From NCBI GenBank assembly GCA_964425755.1, contig CAYRNY010000001.1, positions 1-64,000 of the forward strand: a stretch of 64,000 bases of DNA. The letters run 5' to 3'. Below, piece after piece: positions 20,213-28,300 of the stretch. This DNA is from CAYRNY01 sp964425755. Its GTDB lineage: Bacteria; Chloroflexota; Anaerolineae; Aggregatilineales; Aggregatilineaceae. The notes below the pieces were generated by a model, which was given only the letters and a program-made list of their open reading frames with translations, did not search any database and was not told the DNA's origin. Position 1 is the first letter of the stretch; each line of letters starts with the position of its first letter. The translations under genes were made by a program, and so were the position numbers.

Positions 20213-20890
20213 ATGTGCGGACGCTTTACGCTGACCGAACTCGAACCGGATATGCTCGTTGAAATCTTTAACCTGAGCGGCGACGTGCCGCCGCTTGCGC
20301 CCCGCTATAATATCGCGCCCACGCAGCCGGTCGCAACCGTCATCCGCGATTCCGGCGCGAACCGGCTCGCGATCATGCGCTGGGGCCTGATCCCGTCCTG
20401 GGCCAAAGACCCGGCGATCGGCAGCCGCATGATCAACGCGCGCGGCGAGACAGTACACGAGAAACCGAGCTTCCGCGCGGCGTTCAAGCGGCGGCGCTGC
20501 CTCGTGCTCGCCGATGGGTTCTACGAGTGGCAGAAACAGGACTCCGGCCCCAAGCAGCCGGTCTTCATCACGCTCAACGATCGCCAGCCGTTCGGGTTCG
20601 CGGGGCTGTGGGAGCAGTGGACCGACGGCGCGACCGGTGACGAGGTCGTCACGTGCACGATCATCACCACCACGCCCAACGACCTGCTGCGCCCGATCCA
20701 CAACCGCATGCCCGTGATCCTGCCGCGCGCGCATTACGCGCCCTGGCTTGCCACGGACGAGCGCGACGCCGAAGCGCTGCTGCCGCTGCTGCGCCCTTAC
20801 CCCGCCGAGGAGATGACCGCGTGGCCCGTCTCGACCCGCGTCAACAGCCCGGCCAACGACGACCCGTCGCTGATCGAAGCGGCGTCCTGA
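20213..20890 (+). CDS. yedK: SOS-response-associated peptidase (SRAP/HMCES family)
   Basis: 225 residues starting M-C-G-R-F-T-L. Cys2 becomes the N-terminal residue after Met removal and forms a thiazolidine link with abasic sites in single-stranded DNA, shielding them. Other family residues are present: N-A-R-G-E-T, 'KPSFRAAFKRRRCLV', D-G-F-Y-E-W and H-N-R-M-P-V. It acts in DNA-damage tolerance. No LexA-type operator is visible upstream. Fpg and a nuclease-like gene lie within 4 kb, so this may be a loose DNA-repair neighbourhood. Confidence 0.92.
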   Translation: MCGRFTLTELEPDMLVEIFNLSGDVPPLAPRYNIAPTQPVATVIRDSGANRLAIMRWGLIPSWAKDPAIGSRMINARGETVHEKPSFRAAFKRRRCLVLADGFYEWQKQDSGPKQPVFITLNDRQPFGFAGLWEQWTDGATGDEVVTCTIITTTPNDLLRPIHNRMPVILPRAHYAPWLATDERDAEALLPLLRPYPAEEMTAWPVSTRVNSPANDDPSLIEAAS

Positions 20891-20998
20891 TGCGCCCTGT
20901 GCTGCGGGGCGACCCTGGCCGCACTTCCGTAGGCCAGGCGTGGGTTTGCCACGCGGCCCGCGTCGGACGCGCGTGTCCCGGCGCGGCGGTGGCTGGCG

Positions 20999-21004
20999 TA
21001 TAAT
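20999..21004 (+). promoter_or_regulatory. -10 element for the gene at 21038
   Basis: A perfect TATAAT 33 bases before the ATG, without a recognisable -35. Confidence 0.4.
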
Positions 21005-21037
21005 GGATATGAAGCGAGCCACATAGGAGGGCACACC

Positions 21038-21943
21038 ATGCATACGACATTTCGCCGCCTGGGCGCGTTGATCCTGGTCGTCGCGCTGGCGCTGGGCGTG
21101 GGGGGCGTGCAGCCGGCGGCAGCCGGCGGCAACGTCGGGCCGCGCGCGATGCTGCAAGCGTACTATTACAACTACATCAACCCGCGCGACTTCGGGGCGG
21201 CGTACCAGCAGTGGATCAACCCGCCGCAGACATACGCCAGCTTCGTCGCGGGCTACAACGACACGTCCTTCGTGACGGCGTACTTCGGCGGCTACCAGGC
21301 CGGACCCACCGGGACGCAGGAAGGCGCGGTCCCCGGCATCCTGATCGGCCACCACTACGACGGGGGCCAGGTCGCCTACCAGGGCTGTTATACCGTGCGC
21401 TTTAACCCCGCCGAGTCCGGGCTGCGCCAGTGGCTGATCGTGGATGGCGACTTCTCGGCGCTGACCTACGTCCCAACCGAGCAGGCGATCTATGGCGGCC
21501 TGCTGGATATCGAGTGCTACCCCTACCGCAAGCTGAGCAGCGGCCAGGGCTACTATAACGTGCAGGGCCTGCTCAGCGACTACTTCGAGGCGATCAATAA
21601 CCTCGATTTCGCCTACGCTTACGGGCTGTGGGCCAACCCGCAGCAGACCTACGACCAGTTCGTCACCGGGTGGCAGGACACCTCAGAAACCGTCGCGTTC
21701 TACGGCACGTACCAGTTCAGCGGCACCTACGGCGCGGCGGAAGCCGGGCGCGTCCCGGTGGTGCTGCTCGGCTACCACACCGACGGCAGCCTGGTCGGCT
21801 ACAACGGCTGCATCGGCCTGAGTTTCGACGCCGGTATCCCGCGCCACTGGAGCATCTATAACGCGTACCTGCAGCCGTATCCAGCCGGGACCGTGCCCTC
21901 GACCGCGATGATCAACGCCGCGCTGAACACGTCGTGTTACTGA
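21038..21943 (+). CDS. Secreted protein with two tandem repeat domains
   Basis: AGGAGG precedes the ATG. A signal peptide (residues 1-29, ending AAAGG) leads into two copies of a domain of about 130 residues. Copy 1 (about residues 38-165) has 'AMLQAYYYNYINPRDFGAAYQQW' split by the pattern N-P-P-Q-T-Y-A-S-F-V-A-G-Y; copy 2 (about 170-300) has L-L-S-D-Y-F-E-A-I-N-N-L-D-F and N-P-Q-Q-T-Y-D-Q-F-V-T-G-W. Each contains a 'Y.GTY'/'YFGGY' strand, a 'VLLGYH.DG' strand and a C-terminal Cys. The start-helix then sheet layout is like NTF2-type folds. The function is unknown, possibly ligand binding. Confidence 0.7.
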   Translation: MHTTFRRLGALILVVALALGVGGVQPAAAGGNVGPRAMLQAYYYNYINPRDFGAAYQQWINPPQTYASFVAGYNDTSFVTAYFGGYQAGPTGTQEGAVPGILIGHHYDGGQVAYQGCYTVRFNPAESGLRQWLIVDGDFSALTYVPTEQAIYGGLLDIECYPYRKLSSGQGYYNVQGLLSDYFEAINNLDFAYAYGLWANPQQTYDQFVTGWQDTSETVAFYGTYQFSGTYGAAEAGRVPVVLLGYHTDGSLVGYNGCIGLSFDAGIPRHWSIYNAYLQPYPAGTVPSTAMINAALNTSCY

Positions 21944-22028
21944 GCGCGATCACCTGCTGAATGTGCCGGGGCGTGTGGGGGGATTCCGCACGTCCCGTTG
22001 TTTTACGCCCCATCCTGCCGCCGGACAC

Positions 22029-22047
22029 AAAAACCCGGCGGCGGGTT
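22029..22047 (-). terminator. Intrinsic terminator for the gene at 22117
   Basis: On the minus strand AACCCG, a 4-base loop and CGGGTT are followed by a T-run (A-run 22029-22033 on +). It lies about 70 bases past the stop. Confidence 0.7.
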
Positions 22048-22116
22048 CATCTTCCGCCACCGGATGCCGTTGCCGTGCCGCGCCGGGTTTCCCCCGGCCC
22101 GGACCGCCAGCATATC

Positions 22117-23349
22117 CTAGCTGCGCTGCTCCCACTCGCGCACCACAGCCTGCAGCAACGCGCGCACGTCCGGGTCCTCGATCTCGCCAACACCCTCGTA
22201 GAACGTATCGTCCACGCGGATACGCACGCCGCCCAGCGGGGATGGTTCGACCTTGATCGTGCGGCCCCGGTATTCCGGCAGCTTCGCCAGCCGCGCCTGC
22301 AGAAGCTGATCGATCTGTTCGGCGATCGACAGCGATGTCTGAGGTTCCTCAACCGGCGGCGTTTCCGGTTTGTTTCCGAACGCCGCGCGCGTCATGCCGC
22401 GCAGCATCGCGCCGGGGGCCATCGACGGCATGTCGTCATCCGGTTGTTCGCCGAGGGCCTGTGGCGGGCTGTCGCCCGGCGACGCAGCGGGCTTGTCCGG
22501 CGGGGTTTCCGCTTGCGGCGTGCTTTCCGCTACGGATGGCGGCGGCGGGACCTGTGGCGTCGGGCGCGGCGGCGCAGCGGATTCGTCGGTTTCCTCCGCG
22601 CGCGGGGACTTCTGCAGTTGCGGCGTGCGGCGCGAGCGCGGCGGGCGCTTGGTCGCCTGTTGCGCGTCGCGCACCAGGATCGCCAGCTCGCGCACGATCT
22701 TCGTGAAGCGGCGCTCCAGGTCCGCCGAGCGCATTTCGTCCACCGTCGAGAACTGCTGCTCGCCCATCGTCACGATCAGCGTGCCGTCCGACAGGTCACG
22801 GTACACGCGCAGCACCTCGACCGAATCGGGCGGCGCGCCGGGGACGTTCCGTTCCGTCGCGTAAGGTTCGTCGTCAAACATGAAGTCTTGCTCCAAAGCC
22901 GCTGCATCGGGTTCTGGGGCGGGGCCGCGACGCGACGCGGCGGGAAACTCAGCGGGTGCGCTGCGGGCCGGTTCGGGCTGGGCGCTGCCCGCGTCGCCGT
23001 CTTCGTCAAGCTGCCCGGTCAGCATGTCGAGATCGGGCGTGGGGAGTGCGGCACTGTCTGCGGCCTGCGCTGGTGCTACGCCACGCGCAGCACGCGCCGG
23101 TGGCTCAGCCTGCCCGGTCACCTGGCGATACAGCGAAACCCACATATTCGGCAGCGGGTCCATGCCGAGTTTCTTGCGGCGCTTATCTTCGGCCCGCCGC
23201 TGGATCGTCAGCACCAGCAGCGCCACCCACAACAATCCCAACGCGCACACAAACGCGATCAGGCCGCGCACCTGCCACAGAAAATCGCTCAAGGTGTCGC
23301 CGGTCGACTGCGCCAGTACCAGCAGCCGCAGCATAGAAAGGGGAGTCAT
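22117..23349 (-). CDS. Membrane-anchored protein with disordered linker and small C-terminal domain
   Basis: 410 residues. One membrane helix (about residues 25-47) is followed by a basic stretch (RRAEDKRRKKLG) that should be cytoplasmic, then a long Pro/Ala/Glu-rich linker in two blocks (about 65-150 and 215-325). Between them is a short ordered piece with 'VLRVYRDLSDGTLIVTMGEQ'. The last 75 residues form a compact domain ('IDQLLQARLAKLPEYRGRTIKVE', then V-R-I-R-V-D-D-T-F-Y-E-G-V-G-E-I). That end piece looks conserved. No family recognised; the overall design suggests a scaffold tethering partners to the membrane. Confidence 0.6.
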   Translation of the reverse strand: MTPLSMLRLLVLAQSTGDTLSDFLWQVRGLIAFVCALGLLWVALLVLTIQRRAEDKRRKKLGMDPLPNMWVSLYRQVTGQAEPPARAARGVAPAQAADSAALPTPDLDMLTGQLDEDGDAGSAQPEPARSAPAEFPAASRRGPAPEPDAAALEQDFMFDDEPYATERNVPGAPPDSVEVLRVYRDLSDGTLIVTMGEQQFSTVDEMRSADLERRFTKIVRELAILVRDAQQATKRPPRSRRTPQLQKSPRAEETDESAAPPRPTPQVPPPPSVAESTPQAETPPDKPAASPGDSPPQALGEQPDDDMPSMAPGAMLRGMTRAAFGNKPETPPVEEPQTSLSIAEQIDQLLQARLAKLPEYRGRTIKVEPSPLGGVRIRVDDTFYEGVGEIEDPDVRALLQAVVREWEQRS

Positions 23350-23414
23350 ACGGCATTATCTCCCGTTTGATTCGCATTCACACACAGTAACTATCACCCT
23401 CAGTATCATCCGAC

Positions 23415-24233
23415 TCAACGCGTTTGGCAAGCGGGGCAAACATGCGTGCCGCGCTGCCCGACGACCAGCCGCTCGACCGGGTGCCCGCAGCGGGGGCACG
23501 CTTCACCGGCCCGCCCGTAGACGCTCAGGCCATCCTGCGCGGAGCCTTTGGTCCCGTCCGGCTTGCGGTACCAGTTCACCGACGCGCCCTCGCGCGCGAT
23601 CCCATCGCGCAGCACGTAACGGATCGCCTCGTACAGCCGCGCGCGGTCGCCGGCATCCAGCGTGTCGGCAGTGCGCAGCGGGTGCAGCCGCGCCCGGAAC
23701 AGCGCTTCGTCGGCGTAAATATTGCCGATCCCGGCGATCACGGTCTGGTCGAGCAGCAGCGGCTTGAGCCGCCCGCGCCGCCCCGCCAGCAGTTCGTGGA
23801 ACGCATCGAGCGTAAAATCGTCGTCCAGCGGCTCCGGCCCCAACGTGCCCACCACGCGCGCCGGATCATCGACCAGGTAACAGCGCCCGAACTTGCGCGA
23901 GTCCGAAAAGCGCAGTTGGTGCCCGTTGTCAAGCTGGAAGGTCGCGCGCACCCACCGGTCGGCGTAGTCTTCGGCGTCGTCCGGCACCACGTACAGCCGC
24001 CCGGTCATGCGCAGGTGCACGATCAACGTGTCCGGCTGCAACGTGATCAATACGTACTTGCCGCGCCGCCCGACTCCCCGGATGCGCTGGCCCCGGATGC
24101 GGTCGGCGAACTGCGGCGCGTCGGGCGTCTCGAAGGTGCGCCCCCAGTCGTAGCGCAGATCGATGATCGTGCGCCCGGTCAGCGGCCCGCGCAGCCCACG
24201 CACGACGGTTTCAACTTCGGGCAGTTCCGGCAT
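23415..24233 (-). CDS. mutM: Formamidopyrimidine-DNA glycosylase (Fpg/MutM)
   Basis: A 272-residue bifunctional glycosylase/AP lyase that removes 8-oxoguanine and formamidopyrimidines. The catalytic N-terminus M-P-E-L-P-E-V-E-T (Pro2 nucleophile, Glu3) fixes the start at 24233 and rules out an upstream extension. The conserved Lys in R-R-G-K-Y follows. The H2TH motif is 'DQTVIAGIGNIYADEALF' and the C-terminal zinc finger is C-P-R-C...C-P-A-C. It stands alone on the minus strand, divergent from the gene at 24396. Confidence 0.96.
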   Translation of the reverse strand: MPELPEVETVVRGLRGPLTGRTIIDLRYDWGRTFETPDAPQFADRIRGQRIRGVGRRGKYVLITLQPDTLIVHLRMTGRLYVVPDDAEDYADRWVRATFQLDNGHQLRFSDSRKFGRCYLVDDPARVVGTLGPEPLDDDFTLDAFHELLAGRRGRLKPLLLDQTVIAGIGNIYADEALFRARLHPLRTADTLDAGDRARLYEAIRYVLRDGIAREGASVNWYRKPDGTKGSAQDGLSVYGRAGEACPRCGHPVERLVVGQRGTHVCPACQTR

Positions 24234-24347
24234 GGGTGTGTCGCCCCCGGTGTTGGTGAATAGTTGGTGGTTGTTCGTGCGCCTAGTGTACCGGGTCCGC
24301 GTGTGCGGCGCACAAAGAACCGCGCAGCGTCCCTCGCCACGCCACCC

Positions 24348-24356
24348 TGCTATAAT
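24348..24356 (+). promoter_or_regulatory. Extended -10 promoter
   Basis: TGCTATAAT (TGn plus perfect TATAAT), 40 bases before the ATG at 24396; no good -35. Confidence 0.55.
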
Positions 24357-24395
24357 CTGGGCAGCGACCACCACCCACACAGGGACCAAGCACAC

Positions 24396-24896
24396 ATGAC
24401 GAACGACCTGATGCTGCCGCGCAAGTGGACGCTGCGCGCGCACGGCGAGCAAGTCGTGTTTGTCAAAAAGGCCAACGAACGCAGCGCGCACGTGATCATG
24501 AAGGCACTGCTGTGGGCGCTCTACCTGCCGCAGTACCCCGATCTCGCCATCGAGATTCGCATCGGCGACAAGTACAAGCCCGACGTGGTCCAGCTTGCCG
24601 ACTCCACGCCCGGCGCGGTCGCCAGGCCGGAGTTCTGGGGCGAGGCGGGCGCGGTCAGCGCGGCAAAGATCGCCTCACTCGTGCGGCGCTTCCGCGACAC
24701 GCATTTCGCGCTCGCCAAGTGGGACACGCGCCTGGACCCGTTCGAGGCGCTGGTGCGTAAGGCGCTGGACGGCGTCAAACGCGGCGCGCCGTTCGACCTG
24801 ATCCGCGTGCCGCCGGATGCCGCCGAGCGGTTCTTCGACGGGCGCGGCAACATCGACGTGACGTTTGACGACCTCGACTGGCGGCGGCTGGCGTAG
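24396..24896 (+). CDS. YaeQ-like PD-(D/E)XK-fold protein
   Basis: 166 residues starting MTNDLML with AGGGACC upstream. The order is: N-terminal strands, a helix 'HVIMKALLWALYLPQYPDL', strand 'IEIRIGDKYKPDVVQL' with the PD-type Asp, 'EFWGEAGAVSAAKIASLVRRF' with a Glu and Lys in the E-x-G...K arrangement, and a final 'FDLIRVPPD' strand. This is the core of YaeQ and similar restriction-endonuclease-like folds. A nuclease activity is only inferred, and the Lys position is not canonical. Its location between Fpg and a Mut7-C protein supports a nucleic-acid role. Confidence 0.65.
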   Translation: MTNDLMLPRKWTLRAHGEQVVFVKKANERSAHVIMKALLWALYLPQYPDLAIEIRIGDKYKPDVVQLADSTPGAVARPEFWGEAGAVSAAKIASLVRRFRDTHFALAKWDTRLDPFEALVRKALDGVKRGAPFDLIRVPPDAAERFFDGRGNIDVTFDDLDWRRLA

Positions 24897-24900
24897 CAGC

Positions 24901-25662
24901 CTACCCCGCGCCGCGCCCGTCCTTGCGGATCGCGTCCGCGATGATGCGCTCCATGCGCGCGTAGTGCGACCCCTTCCAGTAGATGCGCCCGCAGTCCGGG
25001 CAGATGCGAAAGCTGTCGTAGTAGCGCAGCGTGTCGGGGTGCAGGCGGTGCATGACTGCGGTCTTGTCCACCGGCTGCAGCACGCCGTTGCAGTTGGCGC
25101 AGCGCTTGAACGGCTCGACGCGATCGGCCAGCTCGAAGCGCCGCACCACCTCGCGCAGTTGGCGGCGCGGATACGTCGCGCGCACCCAGTAGCCAAAGAC
25201 CACGATCTTACGCTTGAGCAGGCCCTGGTCGCGCGTGAGCAGGACGCGCTGCTCGTCGTGCGCGATCCGGGCGAGGTGTTCGTCGTCATAGTTTTCAGGG
25301 AACAGCGTATCAAACCCCAGCATGCGCAAATACGCCGCCAGCCGCCCCAGGTGGATATCGAGCACGAAACACGGTGGGTCGGGCAGCGGCGGGATCAGCA
25401 GCAGCTCACGCGGTACAACATCTCGCGCGCGGAACAGCGGATAAACCGCCAGCCGCACCCCGTCCGGCACGAGGTAATCGAACGTGACCGGCGCGCCATG
25501 CGCGAGGATCAGCGCCACCTCTGGGTGCGGCACGCCAAGCGACTCGATCATGTCCTTGACGGAGACGCGCCCCTCAAAGCAGTGCGTAAAACTGCGCTGG
25601 CGCTGCGCGTAGGGCAGAAAATCGTTTAGATCGCCGTAAAAGCGGAATACGGCCTGCGGCAT
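24901..25662 (-). CDS. Ubiquitin-fold plus Mut7-C (PIN-like RNase) domain protein
   Basis: 253 residues with AAAGGACG before the ATG at 25662. Residues 1-85 form a ubiquitin/MoaD-like domain ('VFRFYGDLNDFLP' to V-R-L-A-V-Y-P-L-F). From about residue 100, D-I-H-L-G-R-L-A-A-Y-L-R-M-L-G-F-D-T begins a Mut7-C domain, a PIN-type RNase fold, with 'RVLLTRDQGLL' carrying acidic residues. It ends with a zinc ribbon (C-A-N-C and C-P-D-C) that probably binds RNA. The family is named for its C-terminal match to the Mut-7 3'-5' exonuclease. Function in bacteria is not well established; RNA processing is likely. Confidence 0.85.
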   Translation of the reverse strand: MPQAVFRFYGDLNDFLPYAQRQRSFTHCFEGRVSVKDMIESLGVPHPEVALILAHGAPVTFDYLVPDGVRLAVYPLFRARDVVPRELLLIPPLPDPPCFVLDIHLGRLAAYLRMLGFDTLFPENYDDEHLARIAHDEQRVLLTRDQGLLKRKIVVFGYWVRATYPRRQLREVVRRFELADRVEPFKRCANCNGVLQPVDKTAVMHRLHPDTLRYYDSFRICPDCGRIYWKGSHYARMERIIADAIRKDGRGAG

Positions 25663-25699
25663 GGTGCGTCCTTTGGGCACGCGGATCGCGGTCACCGCC

Positions 25700-25730
25700 A
25701 GTATAGCACACGGGTCCGCCTCGTGCTCAA
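25700..25730 (-). promoter_or_regulatory. Promoter for the Ub-Mut7-C gene
   Basis: On the minus strand TTGAGC (25730-25725), a 19-base spacer and TGC-TATACT (-10 at 25705-25700) with the TGn extension. The -35 lies within a small palindrome GTGCTcaAGCAC (25723-25734). Confidence 0.45.
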
Positions 25731-25878
25731 GCACAAGGCTATGCACCGCCCGGTCCATGCTGAGCCGGGCGAGTCCCCTGGTTCCAGGCACCCGCGCCCC
25801 GGCATCCGCGCCGCATTTGCGGTATGATCCCCTTAACCACAGCGCCACAAAATAAACCCCTATGAGGAGTGTTCAGGC

Positions 25879-28203
25879 GTGCAGCAGCTACAGAACAACG
25901 TCTTCACCGAGTCGGGCTGGGACATCGCGGAAACCACGTTCGACCCCGAACAGCTTATCACCACCGGCAGCAACACCATGATCGGCAACGGCTACCTGGG
26001 CTATCGCGGCACGTTCGCCGAGTGGGCAGCCGACCGTTACGTCGCGTGCATCGTCACCGATACGTGGGACACCGCGCCCGATGGCCGCTGGACCGAGCTC
26101 TGCAACGTGCCCAACGGCCTGTACACCGTCGTGCGCGTGGACGGCGCGCCGCTGAGCCTGTTCGACGGCGTGACCAGCAACTACCGGCGCGCGCTCGACC
26201 TGCGGCACGGCATCTTCACGCGACGGCAGACGTGGCGCGGCGCGCACGGCAAAGCGATCACGCTGGCGGTGGAACGTTTCGCCAGCATGCACGACGTGCG
26301 CCTGCTGGCGATGCGGTACACGGTCACCGCCGAGGACGACGCGCAGATTACGCTGACCACCGGCATCGACGGGCGCGTCTGGTCGCTGAACGGCGAGCAC
26401 TTCCGCAGCTACGACCTGCACCAGGAACCCGATCTCGACCTGGTCGAAAGCGTCACGCACGAACACGCGATCCGGATCGCGGTCGCAGCGGGCGCGGTCC
26501 TGTCCGGCGCGCGCGACGCGGCCATGACGCAACGCCAGGAAGACCGGCGCGTGCTGCGCGAGTGGACGTTTGACCTGGCCGCCGGGGAAAGCGTCACGCT
26601 CACCAAGATGGTGCAGATCGTGCACAGCAACGACTCCGCCGACCCGCGCGGGCAGGCGGTGGCCGCCGTGCGCGCCGCGTCCAGCGAAGGGTACACCGCC
26701 GCGAAGGAGCGTCACGCCGCGCGCTGGGATGCGCTGTGGTCCACGATGGACATTGCGATCGACGGCGACATCGAAGCGCAAACGCTGGCCCGTTTTAACC
26801 TGTACCAGAACGCAATCGCCACGCCGCGCCATGCCCGCCTGCCGATCGGCGCGCGCGGCCTGTCGTGCCAGGTCTACCAGGGCGCGGCGTTCTGGGACCA
26901 GGAGATCTTTAACCTGCCCGTGTTCATCTACACCCAGCCACAGATCGCGCGTAACATCCTGGAGTACCGCTACATCACGCTGGACGGCGCGCGCCGCAAA
27001 GCGCAGAACCTGGGCTACTACGGCGCGTTTTACGCCTGGACCAGCGGCAAGACCGGCGATGAACTGTTCCCGGACTACTTCTTCACCGACGTGCTCACCG
27101 GTCGCCCGATCCACAATCACTTCAACTCATGGCAAATTCACATCTCGCCGGATATCGTCTACGCGATCTGGCAGTACCTTGAGGCGACCGGCGACTGGGA
27201 TTTCATCGTGCGGTACGGCGCGGAGATCGCCTTTGAGGTCGCGCAGTTCATCGTCGCGCGCGTCCACTTCAAGAAGGACAAGAACCGCTACGAACTGATC
27301 CGCCTGCTGGGGCCGGACGAGTACCACGAGAACGTGGACAACAACGCCTTCACGATGTACCAGTCACAGTTCGCCATCACGCGCGCGGTGATGATCGCCG
27401 AGCAGATGCAGCGCACCCACCCCGACCAGCTCGCCGCGCTGATGGACCGGCTCGCGCTGACCTGGACGCACGTCGATGCATGGCGCGAGATCGCAGACCT
27501 GATCCTGCTGCCCCAGCCTGACCCCCACACGGGCGTGATCGAGCAGTTCGACGGCTATTTTGACCTGGAAGACATCACGCCGGAGAAACTGCGCGAGCGC
27601 CTGATCCACCCGGACGAATACTGGGGCTGGCCCGCCGGGATCGCGGTCGAAACACAGGTGCTCAAACAGGCGGACGTGCTGCAACTGCTGGCGCTACACG
27701 ACATCTTCCCGCGCGACGTGCTGCGCGCCAACTTCGACTATTACGCGCCGCGCACCGAGCACGGGTCGTCGCTCAGCCCGTCGGTGCACGCGCTGATCGC
27801 GGCAAAAGCGGACTACCCGCAGCAGGCGTACGCCTACTTCCACGAGGGCGCGACGATCGACCTGTACGACAACAGCAAGAAGGTCATGAGCGGCGGCACG
27901 TTCCTGGGCGGGATCCACACCGCGGCGGCGGGCGCGGTGTGGCAGATGGTCGTGCAGGGTTTCGCCGGTTTCGCGCTGCGTGCGGATGGGGTCGTGCACT
28001 TCACGCCCCGGCTGCCGGGGACATGGGACCGGCTCGCGTTCACGCTGGTGCTGCGTGGTAACGTCCTGCGCGTGGAACTGACTCCCGGCGCGCTCACCGT
28101 GCGCGCGGAAGACGCCAACCCCGACGCGCTGACCGTGACCGCCGGCAAGCACGCCCAGACGCTCCAACCAGGCCATACGATCACCTTCGCGCTCGCCGGG
28201 TGA
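25879..28203 (+). CDS. Glycoside hydrolase family 65 phosphorylase
   Basis: 774 residues starting with GTG behind GAGGAG. It shows the family layout: N-terminal beta-sandwich opening 'NTMIGNGYLGYRG', a helical linker, the (alpha/alpha)6 catalytic barrel with F-W-D-Q-E-I-F and the general acid Glu in L-G-P-D-E-Y-H-E-N-V, and a C-terminal beta-sheet domain. GH65 enzymes reversibly phosphorolyse alpha-linked disaccharides (maltose, trehalose, kojibiose, nigerose) to beta-glucose-1-phosphate and glucose. Which sugar is used cannot be read from the sequence. A GH13 glucosidase two genes downstream supports a disaccharide-use role. No beta-phosphoglucomutase is nearby. Confidence 0.92.
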   Translation: MQQLQNNVFTESGWDIAETTFDPEQLITTGSNTMIGNGYLGYRGTFAEWAADRYVACIVTDTWDTAPDGRWTELCNVPNGLYTVVRVDGAPLSLFDGVTSNYRRALDLRHGIFTRRQTWRGAHGKAITLAVERFASMHDVRLLAMRYTVTAEDDAQITLTTGIDGRVWSLNGEHFRSYDLHQEPDLDLVESVTHEHAIRIAVAAGAVLSGARDAAMTQRQEDRRVLREWTFDLAAGESVTLTKMVQIVHSNDSADPRGQAVAAVRAASSEGYTAAKERHAARWDALWSTMDIAIDGDIEAQTLARFNLYQNAIATPRHARLPIGARGLSCQVYQGAAFWDQEIFNLPVFIYTQPQIARNILEYRYITLDGARRKAQNLGYYGAFYAWTSGKTGDELFPDYFFTDVLTGRPIHNHFNSWQIHISPDIVYAIWQYLEATGDWDFIVRYGAEIAFEVAQFIVARVHFKKDKNRYELIRLLGPDEYHENVDNNAFTMYQSQFAITRAVMIAEQMQRTHPDQLAALMDRLALTWTHVDAWREIADLILLPQPDPHTGVIEQFDGYFDLEDITPEKLRERLIHPDEYWGWPAGIAVETQVLKQADVLQLLALHDIFPRDVLRANFDYYAPRTEHGSSLSPSVHALIAAKADYPQQAYAYFHEGATIDLYDNSKKVMSGGTFLGGIHTAAAGAVWQMVVQGFAGFALRADGVVHFTPRLPGTWDRLAFTLVLRGNVLRVELTPGALTVRAEDANPDALTVTAGKHAQTLQPGHTITFALAG

Positions 28204-28245
28204 CAGGCTGCTGCCGGTGATGTTGTTGGCCCGGTTGCGCGTGGC

Positions 28246-28274
28246 GCGTGACCGGCATATAAACAGGGTATATG
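28246..28274 (+). promoter_or_regulatory. Possible promoter for the gene at 28301
   Basis: GTGACC (28246-28251), a 17-base spacer and TATGCT (28269-28274), 27 bases before the ATG. Confidence 0.35.
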
Positions 28275-28300
28275 CTGCGAGTGACCGGAGAGTCCCGACG

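Noticed and set aside
19799..21355. Open frame of about 518 codons on the minus strand across the MBL, SRAP and repeat-protein genes
   Set aside because: It crosses three well-supported genes in wrong frames and has a mixed composition with no domain.
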